A DNA stretch of 64,000 nt. It comes from Eudromia elegans. Its lineage: Eukaryota; Chordata; Aves; Tinamiformes; Tinamidae. A program made the translations under genes and the position numbers. This document shows positions 37,528 to 49,775 of the stretch, one piece after another. The notes under the pieces are model-generated. The model did no database searches, had not been told where the DNA came from, and was given only the letters and a program-made list of their open reading frames with translations. The stretch lies in NCBI GenBank assembly GCA_003342815.1, contig PTEX01000295.1, forward strand, positions 479,890-543,889, read 5' to 3'. Every line of letters begins with the position of its first letter. The first letter of the stretch is position 1.

Positions 37528-38695
37528 CCTTCCTTGTTTGCCCTAATGAACAGTTTTCATTGCTATTTATTCAGGATGATGTAGAGCATCTGAGGGTAGT
37601 TACTCATGCACGTTTCTAATATATGGTTCAACACTTAGACTTCTGGCAAGAGACTGTATCTGAGTTATGTTGGTAATGTTTCCGTAGATGAAATTAAATC
37701 ACATCTTGAGATGGATTTGCAGACATCCATCACTTCACTGCTGCTTTCCGTGCTATCTTATTGTTACTGCATTAATCTGTGGTTTGAAGTTCTACCTCGC
37801 CCCTGGAGGGATCAGTAAACGTGAAGACTCTGCTGGTCTTGGTGGGACTTCCACAATGATCCTATGGGATTTTGGTCATTTCTCAGGGATGTTAAAATGC
37901 ACATCCATGTGACAATTGCTGAGTTCAGCCAAGGTGGAAAGTGTAGCCCTTCTGTATTTGTATTTATTCTGACCCAACTCAATCGGATCTTGTCTCCAAA
38001 GATGAGAAGATACCCAACAGACTGAGGGACTCCATCCCAAATGTGCCCTGGCCTTGTCTGTGCCCACCTGGGAGCTCCCTTTGGTTCTGGTGCTCCTAGA
38101 GAACAAATCTTTATGTGCATATGGCAATGGGAGAAGCTCTCCCTGAGGTGGGGAGTGGGAGAAGTGGCATTTTCAGTAACCTAGATCCATGCTACATTGA
38201 CAGCTTTGACTTCTGTGTGGGTGTTTCCTCTCGCTAATGAGGATAAATGGGACGTCGGGCATCTCCAGCCAAGTGTTTCCTCTGGCACTCCCGCTCCGGC
38301 TGGGCCCACTGGCTGCAGCCTGTCACCTTTGATGGGTGTATTGTGCAAAAAAGGATAAATTGGCGAAGCGGGAGATAAATCGGGTGACAACGTGCAGGGT
38401 CTCGGCTCTTGTGCGAGTAGCAGTCGTGCTGTTGGAGACAGATGTTCTCATTCTCTTGGATACTGCATTAAAAGGTCTAAAGAGCGCTGCTTTTATGTGG
38501 TACAATGGAAAACAGAGTGAGGAGAGGGAATAAAAAGGTCTTTGGACTATTAAAATACTTGAAATATTTTTTTTCCCTTTTTTTTGCTGCCGTAACATCT
38601 TCCTTTGACTGTTAATTTTTCTGCAAATTAATGCAAAGGCTGTGTCATAAACTGTGCTCAGAATTTTGAGAATGGGAGTGGGAGATGAACAACCC

Positions 38696-38735
38696 TTCCT
38701 GATCCCTAGTGTGCTTTCCTGATCCCTAGCGTGCT
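38696..38735 (+). repeat. 20-bp tandem duplication
   Basis: TTCCTGATCCCTAGTGTGCT is directly followed by a copy differing at one base (T to C in the second, TAGCGTGCT). Nearly identical, so recent. Confidence 0.95.
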
Positions 38736-41562
38736 GTGTCCTGCATTCGGTCTCCTTGGCCACCCTCCCTCTTTTCTCCCTTTTCTGCAGACTCCTCTCC
38801 TAAGAATCTCATTTAATAGGACGTAGTTACTCTTCCAGCCCCAGGCTCTTCTGAGTCAGAGATGGAGATCCGAGAGATATTTTGGCTGGAAGCCTTAGCT
38901 CCCTAGGGAAGCCCAGAGCAGTGAAATGGGAGCAAGAGCACTGCCCCCTCAGTGAGGAACCTGTGTCGTGCTCTATGTGGCCACGTACGTCTAAACACCA
39001 TCCTCCCTGGACCTTCTCAAGATCTCTGCCTCTCCAGGGGACCCAGATTTCCAGCCTCCTCCATGTGGGGCTGCAGCATCTTCAGCATCCTCCCAAATAA
39101 GGTCTTGGTGAGGTGGCCGGGTCCTCTGAGCGTACCTCAGTCTCCAAGCCTCTCTCCTGAAGGGATTTGACCGCGTCTTCGCAAGCAGGAAGGAATCCAC
39201 TGCACATCTGCGGAGAAGAGTGAGTTCAGCACGACACATCAGCAGATCATCCAGAAAAAACACCTTTGTATCCATGTTTATTAGGACGGTGTCCTGATCT
39301 ACTTGGAAAACCAGAGAGGATGCCCTTCAAAATGATGTTAATACACAGAAAAAGTGTAGTTGGAGGCTGGCATCAGAGGGGCTTCTGTGACTTGGTCGTT
39401 GCCTGCTTTTCTGTCGATGCAGTGTGAAAATTTGTAGCTGTAGAAGATTCCTGTGACTTTAGATGCTGAATCAAAAAGCAACTGTGCATTTCACGCAGCA
39501 GCCTCAGTCATATTCCAGATCTGTGGCATGTAGCTGGTGGCTTTGTGCACCTAAATAGTGTGGAGTTTTGTTCCAGGTGAATTTTCAGTGTACGAAAAGC
39601 TGTCAGCATTGAACTGGAGCAGAAACCTCTGTGGTCTTTATAAAAGGTTTCTTGACTTGTGGAAATCTGGCATTATTCCATCTGCTTTCATTTGAAATTA
39701 CTGCACTGGTGCTTTTTTTACCCTTGGGAACCCCCTTTTGCTGGAAGACTTCTGGTTATTTTTTAGTGATATATCTCAAACCCCCTAGTATCTTAACAGT
39801 TAAATCTCATAAAGAGAGTTATTTTCTGTTGCCTGTGACAGAGGCGGATGGATAAGGTGAACAGCTCCTTACACGCTCCTGTACGAAGCAATTTTTGTTT
39901 TAAAGAACCAGCTCTTGACACTTTAGTAGCACACCAGAAATGATCGAGGTGTATTAACACTGCACTTCTTTGGTGTGGTGCACGCTATCGTCCTTCACCG
40001 TTCTCATCAAAAAGCCCCTTCCAACAAGACGCCAAGTCAGCCTCTGTCTCTTCTTAGTGTCCCACTTCCGTGGGAGTCCTTAGTGAAGCTGCTGGGTGGG
40101 AGCAAACCCAGAGCAAGGAGGGTTCCTGTATTGTAGTAGGACAGCAGAAATGCTCCGAGTTCTTGACTCGCATCCAGAAATAGCCCAAGCAGTGGAAGAC
40201 TAAGCTGTTCCCTGGGCCCATCCATGTTGATGTTTGATGTCCTGGCAGCTTTTTTGGGCTGATCTTATGGTAAGTAGTGGCACAGGAACATCGTGAGGCT
40301 GACGAGTATTGATTGATTTAATCCTTCCGGAGGAATCAGCGTGTGATCTGTAGTTAAGTTTAAGCTGATATATATTGGTGAGGGGAAGCCACAATCAAAT
40401 AGAAGCTAATGTCTTTAGTCATAGCAGCTACTTCCCACTTATAGAATTAAAAAATGGAGTTTCTGGAAGCGTTGCCAAACTCCAGGCAGCAGAAAGGAGG
40501 GTCTGGGCAGTGCAATAGCTATTCAGGTGCTTGGCGTGCTTGTAGAGAGACACCACGTTGTGTGTCTCCATCCTTTTTCGTGTCCTTCAGCTTAGGCTGG
40601 CAGCTCCAGTTTTCTTGTCAGATTCAGATGTTTCCTACAGTGTCTTTAAGTTTTTCTGCTAAGAGGACCGGACGATATTTGTTTTGCTTTTAAAAGCGAT
40701 TCTCTGAGAGGTTTGGCTGTTCGTTTATTACCCAGGCAGTTTTGCTCGCAGGATCTCGAACTTCTCAAGATCTTGATGTTCCCATTTGCCAGAGTGAGAC
40801 TGAACGTGGCTGGAGCAAATGCAGCAGGAGCTGCAGGATCCCTCAGTGCTCGAGAGGGATAGCAGGTAGGCAGAGCATTCAACAAAGGCATGTTCATACA
40901 ACACCTTTCTTCTGCAGGCAGCCCAATGCTTATTTTCCCTTCCTATTCCTCTTCAGAGAGGAAGTTGCACAGGGACCACCTCTCTCCAAAGGCTCTCGGT
41001 GTGTAAGAAACATCAGGAACATACATTTCTCCTCCTCTTGGCTCACACTGTGTTTGTTTTTGCCTGTTATGCACAGAGCACTTGCCCCAGAAACAGGGTT
41101 TTATTTACAAAATAAAATGGTCGGGTAAAGGCTTGTTTGTTTTATTAAAAGCAACTCAAAAGAGAGACTCAAATGTCCCTCTCGTCTCCCCTGCAGCTCC
41201 TCGGCCCCTTTCTGCAGAGACGCCCATGACTGAAACGAGGAAGAAAAGGGCTTTTCATGGCAATAGCAGATGCTGAAGCGATGGGATTTTGACCTTTGTC
41301 TCTGCCCATTAAAATCCCCAGCTGCATAATTTAGTGTGTGTGTGTGTAGGTGGAAAGGCCCTTGTGTTGGCAACCCTGACCCTTTGTGGAGGAGCCCACA
41401 GGGCACAGTGTTCCTCATTTTTTAATGACCTATGGTTTTGTTTTGAATTGCTTTTAAAGCAAAGATTTTTTCGAAAGGAGGGAAAAAAGGGAAAAACACC
41501 CTGCTCTTCAGGACTCATGTCCTTCTTGTGTTGCTCCGCAGAGAGCTGGAAGCAAGCAGTTT

Positions 41563-41600
41563 GAGGATGAGGAAGGAGAGGAGAAGGAAGGAAGGAGAAG
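41563..41600 (+). repeat. Homopurine GA/GGA tract
   Basis: About 38 bases of G and A with a single T interruption; a type of sequence that can form triplex DNA. Confidence 0.8.
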
Positions 41601-44600
41601 ATGATTTCCTGCATGTTCTTTGCACTGAAAGCTCAGGCCATGCCTCGCTTGAAGTTTCCTTTTTAATCTGTAATGAAAAATAAGAGAAAACAGGGAAATG
41701 GGGAAAGGGACTTCTGTTCTCTTGAACGCCAAGATCTTTCCTCCTTAATTGAAAGATGAGCTGAAATGGAGAGGGAAGAAGTCCCATAGAGCCACCTCGA
41801 TGACCCTCAGCTGCCACTGGCGCCGACTCAAGTGCTTGAGCTGGCTCTGTGGTTCATGTTCTGCCAATACAATAAGGTGAGAGGGTGCTTGGGGCCACAG
41901 GGTAGAAGCACTGCAGACACCACTGTCTTTAGCTCCTGAATCGGTGTTTCTGCTGCACTGGGTAGTGACAGTTAAATGGAGAAAGCCAAAGGCAATTCCT
42001 CCCTAAGTCATGGAGGCAGGAGTTAAAAATTCAGCCATCTTCCTTAAATCCTTCACCTTGCTTGAATGTATATCCCGGACTACGTTCATCTCACTCCTCG
42101 AATCCATGGAGAAACTCCTGCTGATTTCTATGGGCAAGGCTCCTTGCCAGCTGGGTGGCCTGGCCTGAGAAGTGGTGACACGGAAGGGAATGAGGTCAGT
42201 GAGATATGGAAGTTTTTGGTTGCCCTCTTCAGCAACATGTTTTGTTTTTATTTTGGGTTTAATGTGCTGGCTCCAGCCTCCGAGTCAGCCTTGGAAAACA
42301 GAATTTTTTTCATCTAAACAAATCTTCCTGAGATATTGGAATGTTGCATAGATGTTTGTGCTCTAAACAACAAATTTATTAGAATTTAAAATAAACTCTG
42401 AAATAACCAATAAAATAAGCTCTAAAATGACAAATGAAAATGTATCCTGGCAGCTGCTCCTCCCAGCGCATCTCATCATGGGTGATAACGAAATGTGATT
42501 GGAATCTGCAGGAATTAAGATGGAAAAGCACTAAACCAAGATGTTTGTCATCCTAATGCCCAGTGTCTCCTATACTCCTCGCCCTGCCTGCAGACAGCCC
42601 CTTTGTGAGGCGACTGGAAGGTGAAGTAGCACTTTGTGTGAACACTTGATCAAAGCAGCAGCAGCTGATGTGCGAGCTGGTGCCAACATGGAAGAGCAAA
42701 ACCCCCTTGGAGTCCTGCCCTCGCGTCCTTCCGGTGGAGCTCCCCAAGGGACTGCTTAGCACTGGCCAAATGATAGAAACCTCTCATCTTGCAGGAGAAG
42801 GAAACTTGAAATTCTCTCTTTTTTGGCCTGGATTTGTTTTCTTGTTTGATAATGACTTGACTTGATGAGCTTTGAGCTAACCATGTTTTGGGTTGTCCCC
42901 TGTTCCCAAGCGCCTTGCACCTCTTACCCAGATTTGTTACCTCCCTCGAGGGAGGATGGTGATGTTGAGGAGCTCGAATCCATGGAAAATCTCTTGGATG
43001 TTTGAGTGTGGGTGTTTGATGCGTAAAAGGGCCGTTTCAGGGCGTTCAGCCCAAAACATCGTGTTCTTTGCCATGTCCTCTTGAGGCAGATCCTCCCGCT
43101 TGCACAAAACGTCCAACGGTGCCTCTGATAAATGGCCTTAATTAGGAGGCTGGGAACTGCCAGTGCCTGATCCCTGCTAACTTTGTGAGTCCAGAGTGGT
43201 GACTGAGGGCTGTGATTTTGTGCAGACCTGCTTGTCCTGTGGCTCACAGGAAGCTTTTCCATCCCCAAACCTGGTAGTTCAAGTGGTCTAGTGGGTAGAC
43301 CCTCCACCAGAGCCGTGAAACTTAGTTCAGACAGCCCCAAATGATGACAAGCTCCAGACATCTCCTTTAAACAGTGATTTCCTCTGTTGAAACCGGGACC
43401 GAACAAAAACTGCGGAAGGTTTTGCTGAGGAATGTGTTTATTCTCAGGCAATATGAGATAAGAGGAAGAGGCAGCCTTGGTAATGCTCCCTTGGAGGGAG
43501 CGAGGGGCCTCTTGAGCTGTGTGATGAACGAAAAGAAAGGACGTTTATTTTCTGCTTTTAATCCTTGGCTCCTGCTTATTCTCAATTGTCAGCTAAAATA
43601 TCTGCTCTGTGCATTGATTTTTTCCGTGGAAAATGCAAACCTGACTTTTTCTCAGCCCTGGCTTAGCCAAAACCATCAAAGATGGGTGCAGGACTAGCCT
43701 TGCCCTTAGGTGCTTCTCAGCCAGCAGATAAAGGATGGTCTGCTTGGTGGGACCATAATTGTTGAGAAATGGAGGTGTTTTGGTGATGAATGGAGAGGAG
43801 GTGGCACTGAGGAGAGCAGAGAGGTCCCAGCAGGTGCCCTTGATGCTCTTCCCTTCAAATTTGACCGCTAGTTTTAGCTTTCAAGCTTCATTAAATAAAT
43901 GTCTTGGCTGTCTGAAGAAGCAGGGCTGTCTTGTTGGGATTGTGCTGGGAAGAGGTTGGAGAACCGTAAAAGCAAAACTTTTTTATAAGAAGTTTAAGAA
44001 TTGATTTTCTTGGTTGCTTCATACTGTGAATCCATCCAATGAATCCTATCCTTGCAAAGAGTGGTTAAAAATGCAGGTATTTCCAGCTTTCCCAGGAAGT
44101 CACCTGTAATGAAGCATCTTGCAAATCGGTTCTGTCTGGCAGCCGGGATGCGTCACAGCTCTGCAAGCTGTGCCCTGCAGCAAACAGAATTCAACCCCCA
44201 CGACTGTTCAGTCAGCAAAGTGCTTCCCAAATGACCCTCTTCTTCCCCACTCCTCCCTCAAAGCAGCAGCAGCTGGAGCAGAGACTGTGGGAGCGCAGGT
44301 GTGTTCTGGCGCCTGGGCGATGGGGAAGCGCCAGGGCTCTTTGCTCTCTCCTCCCTTCAGGGCTTTCCTCCCTAAATACCAGAGGATTTGCAGCTGCCCC
44401 TCAGGAAGGGGGTCACTCTGCTCCTCCTTTTTGTTTCTTGCCCGAAGACCATGACTTTTAGCTGATTTATGGTTCAGCCTAGAGAAACTCCAGCTTGCTG
44501 AGTGCTTAATACTTGCCCATTTGGTGGTGGTTGAATATGGACCTGTCTTACTCCAGCTGGAGACTCATAAAGCGTAGGTGGGATGTTGTATTTGCTTGGG

Positions 44601-46984
44601 ATATCTTCTCTGAACAGCTAACAGCCCTTCAAAAAAGGGAGAGAAGAAGTGGGGAAACAAGGAGTCTACCTGACATGGGGATGTGCCGAAATAGGGAGAG
44701 CACATTAAGGATATGGAGCATATTGTGACCCCTCGTGGCTTTGCAAACCTGAGTCTTTGCAAAGGGGTTTCCTGTGCCCCATGGCTGGATTGTGTATGTG
44801 CACCGGTGCCTCTGGGGAGCATCGACATGGCTGTGCAGGTGCAACACGCCGTGTCTGGGTGCGTGTGTACATATGTGCAGCACGGGCTTATCCCAAGTGC
44901 TCGTCCCGTTGGTGCAGGCATAGGGGTTGTTCTCAGCTCTGAAGGGGTAGGTGTTCCTGGAGCTTTGAAGTAAGTTTTGGGCTGAGTTTTCAAACCTGGG
45001 CAGCTCAGCTTTAGGCATCTGAGTATCCGATAAGCGTTCTACCTCTAAAGAAATTCACTACTACACCCACATCTTCTGGGGGTCTCATGGAGGGCCCTTT
45101 ATAGTACTTCAGTTAGCACCTGAGCATCTGCTTGTCCTGGCTGCGTTAAGCCTGGCTGCCTCCTGTGAATGTCCCTGCCTTCTGCCCCCTGTCAAGGGAA
45201 GCTGTTCATGGCTCTTCCTAGAGCGGTGACTCCAGAGGTGGTTGGCCCGTCATCCCAAACCCCGCATGTCAGGGGTTGCCTTCACTCTTAGCATCCTTTG
45301 GTCTTCTCCCTCCCGATCAGCTCCAGAGCGCTTAGATCTCCGCTCCTTCTCTTGCCCTCGCTCGGTGGCATTTATCAAGGCCAGCTCGATTCTTGCAGCC
45401 CTTGAGCTACCGGCTAACACTGTTGACGAGCTTTCAAACAGAGCTTGGTGGGGCCTTGGGAATTTGCACCGCAAGGCGCGCTCGGTGCAGAGGCAGCAAA
45501 GGACACACCGTCACCTCAGGTCTCCAGAGAGCCGAAGCACTTGCAAGCTCCCTTGCTGTTAATCACAACAGGCAGTGCTGCAGGTGAAGCAGAGGGATCC
45601 TTTTCCACAGATGTGCCCCAGGCTCCCTCTTGCCGAGGTTAATAACACTGGAAATGATTCTGAGCAACACCTGGAAGCTTTGGAGAGGAAGGGAAGGTAA
45701 CGTGAATGGCGGTTCTGGGTTTGTCTGTTAAAGGATATTGATTATTGTACTGCCGGAGCCTGGAGGATGGTGTCATTCCAAGTGGGATGTGGCGCTTATG
45801 TGAATGGAGAAGAACAAGGTTAGTGGGCAGAGAAAGCGATTGAGGAAAGCAGCAATGGGGGCTCCTTGAATGCTGTGATTGAAGAGCAGAAAGGTGGAGT
45901 TAATAAAAGTCTTTGTACCTATTTCAGTCAAAAGGAAGGCAAGAGAGATGTCTTTGGGGCTAAATCAGCTGACAGAGTTGAAAAATCAGGGGAGTTTTGG
46001 ATTAGAGGGTGGATCATGCAAACATCCTGTTGCGTTTTCAATGTTGGGGTAAACAGGCTGGCCAGCCATCATGCATGAAACCACGATGGAGTCATGCTCT
46101 GTGGTGTGAGCAAGTTAGTGAGAAGCCAGGTCACTAAAGCTGAGTACAGTGTGACTCAACAGAACGACGACAGTGCTGTAAATCCAAGGGTTTCCATGAT
46201 GAAGGTGTAGGGACCAGCCAGCACCAACAGCCTGGTACACCCAGGCAGCATCGTACCTCCCCGAGAGAACTGGGGAACTGCGTTTAATGCAGAAAGGAAC
46301 AACAGAAAAGTTCCAGGTTACTCAGGGGGTGAAGAAATTGATTTTTAGAACAGGCAAGTGGGAAGGCGAGACCTGGGGTGGCCTGCTTGAAGGCCTCATG
46401 TGGAGACCATCCTCTTGGCTGCATGAAACTTCCTTCCAAGGAGGAAGGCACCTTCCCCAACATCAAGACCTTCCCAAGTCACCAAGACCTTCCACCATCT
46501 TTTGCCTGAGGTATGGGAAGGTCCCCTCACCCCAAGGAGGACCTCTCATCCTCCTGCCAGGCCCCCGAGTGGCAAGGCCAGAAGGGGTCCCCTTGGGTAC
46601 TGCTAAGGCGGACCTTGAGGGCCCCTGCACATCTGTCACGTGGAAGCTTGCCTGGAAGGCGGTAACAACCAGCATGCTCTTCTCGCTTGATCCAAGGGAA
46701 GGGATCAAGAGAGTGTGAGGGTTTTGAGAGAGATTGAGGTAACTCTTTTGGCGTAACCTCCCAATTCGTGTGTCAAGAGTAGCTGCTGAGATTTTTGCTT
46801 TGCCCCCTCTTACCTCCAAACCTCATCTTCCATTCCCATATCAGATGAAATCTGTTTGTGGTCCGTTGGACCATTTGTCCTTCATCCAGAAATGCTTTTA
46901 CTTCTTCTGTTCATTACAACTTGGTGCTTTTTGAGTGTGTCAGAGACCAGGCAATTTAGTGTGTGGGAAAAAGCAGGCTCAGAA

Positions 46985-47053
46985 AGGTATTTTTTCTTCC
47001 TTCCAGCTATTTGAAAGCAGGTATTTTTTTCTTCCTTCCAGCTATTTGAAAGC
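46985..47053 (+). repeat. 34/35-bp tandem duplication
   Basis: Two adjacent copies (46985-47018 and 47019-47053) that differ only by one T in a T run. Each contains TTCCTTCCAG, which resembles a splice acceptor, so the duplication doubles a cryptic acceptor-like site. Confidence 0.95.
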
Positions 47054-48141
47054 AATATAAGAGCCTGGCTTTAAAAGTATTGGGAGGCTTAAAACGGTCT
47101 GCATCTTTCATGTGTCTGTGACCTTTTAAGTAACTTTATTTGTCTTTTGGAGGGTACTTAAAAGAAAAAAAGGATGAGATGAAAGAGGAATATTCTACTT
47201 AATGAGTAGATAAGTTGCTGATGAGGTGTGAACATTGCTTCCTTAAGTAAAAATAAATCAGAGAGACTCATAAAAATCTTTAGACCTGGAAAGCTTGCAA
47301 AAACATCTCCAAAACCAAGCCAAAAAAAGTGTGCTGCTGGATCCCTGCTCCTCAGTGCTTGATAATGTCTTCCTTTGGCTTTTTGACCGCAACGGGCGAT
47401 CGCTGCTGTGACTCACTCCGCCATCCCTGCCTTTTCTCACAAGCGTTTGGATGCCGTATTTTCTCCGTACAGCAGGATAACGGGTAGAGGTGTATAATAG
47501 CTGATTCACATCGGAGTTGGCAGCGATTTCTTCCTTCCAGAAGATGCTCAGAATTGCTTGGTATGTGGCCTTTCAAAACAAAAGTGTAGATATATAAAAG
47601 TAAATAAATCTTGTAGCAAGCGGGAACCATATGTTTATGAGTTCCTTTTTGTGAGTTTGTACATTGAGTATGATTGAGCAGGAAATTTGTACTTTGTTTG
47701 TGTATGCTGGAGATAGAGCACAAAGCCTGCTATTAGGCTTTTTATTACAGTCTTTGAAAGATGCTCATCTCCAGTTTTCCCAGAAAACACCCAGGGTTTT
47801 ATTTATTGTTCATATTTAGCAGAAGCATCAGCACTTCCTGCTGGGAATGAGAGGCAATTGGAGCTTCTGCAGAGTGGGGTGTGGGGATGCCGAGTGGTTG
47901 GACCCAGTGCTGGAGATGGTTTTGAGTTGTAGGTCCCCAAGGAGGGGCAGAGTAAGCTGAGTTAACCAAGTTACTTCTCGCATAGGGAGACACTTAGCAC
48001 CTCTTTAGGTGCTCTTTAAATAGACCTGACTTTCGAGGCATCTCCCTTTCTGTAAATTACTGGATATGGAATATACAGGCATGTGAAGAAACGAGGGCCA
48101 AATGCTACCAAATAGAGCTTCCTAGAACCCCCAGAAAGGGG

Positions 48142-48160
48142 AAAAAAAAAAAAAAAAAAA
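48142..48160 (+). repeat. Poly(A) run of 19
   Basis: Pure A run in intron 2 following AAAGGGG; no associated retrocopy recognised. Confidence 0.9.
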
Positions 48161-49663
48161 GCATATTTTAATGTACATTGAGTAGTTCTGTGCACTGTGA
48201 GCAAAAAGAGACCCAGCATAACATGACCAGGACTAATTTTAATGTTTAGATCCTTAGATTCTTCGTTTGCCATCGTTATTTTTTTCACGATTATTGTAAC
48301 ATTAGTGTTGCATCGATGTATTTTGGGCTTATTCCCCCAAAGGACCAGTTTTTATAGGATCTAGATAATTTTTTCTTCAAAAGATGTTTATGTAAGGTAT
48401 AGGTTAAGCGTATTTCCTTCTAGCTGGGACAAAGAAAAAGGAGTGTGAAGGGGGTATCTTTATGATGAGGTTGCCACATCCAATTTAAATAAAATAAGAA
48501 AAAAACCTACCAAACAAAACCCACTCGCTTTTATTGCTTTTTATTGCAATAAAGAAAGGAAAGCAGAAACAGTCTGGTGTGGGAAGCGAAGGTGATAACG
48601 CAGAGTGGGCAGTACTCTCCCAGGAGCTGGCTAATCCTTCAGGGTTTTATTCCTTTTAAAGCAAATACAGCAGGGGAGGTCCCTTCCCAAGACGCTCCAA
48701 GTTCTCCTGGCAGTTATTGGAGCAGCAGCGACCGTCCTGAAGCATTGTTGTCTCTTACGGAGACACGATCGACTCCAGCAAATGAGCCCAAATTGTGCTT
48801 CATCAGAGCAGCACGGAAAAGTCCTCCCGGCATGAGCCTGACCTCAAAATTCTTCACAGCCTGCGTGGTCTTTGCGGCAGTGCCCTGTCTATTTGCTTCT
48901 GTGCAACAGGCGCCAAAACACTTTTTATTTTCCAAGGAAAAGTGTTTTCTTCTTTTCCTTACCCAAGGGTGTATGTGGCACATCTGAGGTCGGCAGTTGT
49001 TCCTCTTGTTGCCTCATTGAGAGGAATGTTTTTTAGGAAGAAGCTTCAGATTTTCTTGTATTAGATTTTGACCCAGTTAATTCACTCCTCCTCAGGATGT
49101 CTCATGTTGTTTCTCCTGCCTTCAGAGGGAAAGAAATGGCGATACATCTTTCAGAATCAGAGCAGCGAGGTCTTCTGTGACCCTTGGGATACAGATTTTG
49201 GGAATATGTGGACGTAAGGATGCAATTGCCTTTGCGTTGGCAGCGCTGGCACCTGAAAAGGTCTCTACGTGTTACTTGGGGTGCGGCTGTTCCAGAAGGA
49301 AGACTGGAAAGGAGAAGAGAAGCCCCTAAAACTTTGGTGTTGTGGGCTCCAATATGATTGCCCCCAGGTTGCAAACACTGACTGCTGAGAAAAGACCACT
49401 CAATTCTTGGTTTCCTACTGCCGGGTAGTTTTAATGGATAGAAAGACTTGTTTAGACCTGTGTGTGTGTAGGAATTTGCAGCCTCAGCATTTCTGTGAGC
49501 ATTTACTTCTTGTCTTCCAGGTTTCTGGTGGCTTCCTATCTTGTTTTCTCACCTTATTTCTTTCTCCCTTCCTTCTCCTCATGTTTTGTCACTTGGACCT
49601 CTTTAGTCTACTGGCTGCTAAGAAAGTCCCTTCTCTGGCAGAAGGTACCAGAGCCAACGGCTG

Positions 49664-49775
49664 TCTGGAGAGGCTGTGGGGACTGCATCCTGAGAGCTGT
49701 TCCGAAGCCACCTGGGCAGGGTCCTGGTTCTCAGGTGACCGTTCTGGAGAAGGGGTTTGGACTAGATGACATGTG
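49664..49775 (+). mobile_element. CR1-type LINE 3' fragment (old)
   Basis: The order GAGGCTGTGG...GCATCC...GGGCAGGGTCCTGG...CAGGTGACC...GGTTTGGACTAGATGAC follows the last part of the avian CR1 3' region, same strand as PRKG1. The terminal short repeats are missing and the element is heavily truncated at its 5' end. This is recognised from memory of the CR1 consensus. Confidence 0.7.

Noticed and set aside
43268..43335. tRNA-like stretch with TGGTCTAGTGGGTAGAC resembling an A box
   Set aside because: The B-box position reads TAGTTCAGACA, not GGTTCGAATCC, and no acceptor stem pairs. Not a tRNA; a tRNA-derived SINE remnant cannot be shown.
46287..46718. 143-codon plus-strand frame in intron 2 with CCTTCC/GGAAGG-rich sequence
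   Set aside because: A 118-codon frame lies opposite it; the sequence is low-complexity and has no recognisable domain or splice context.
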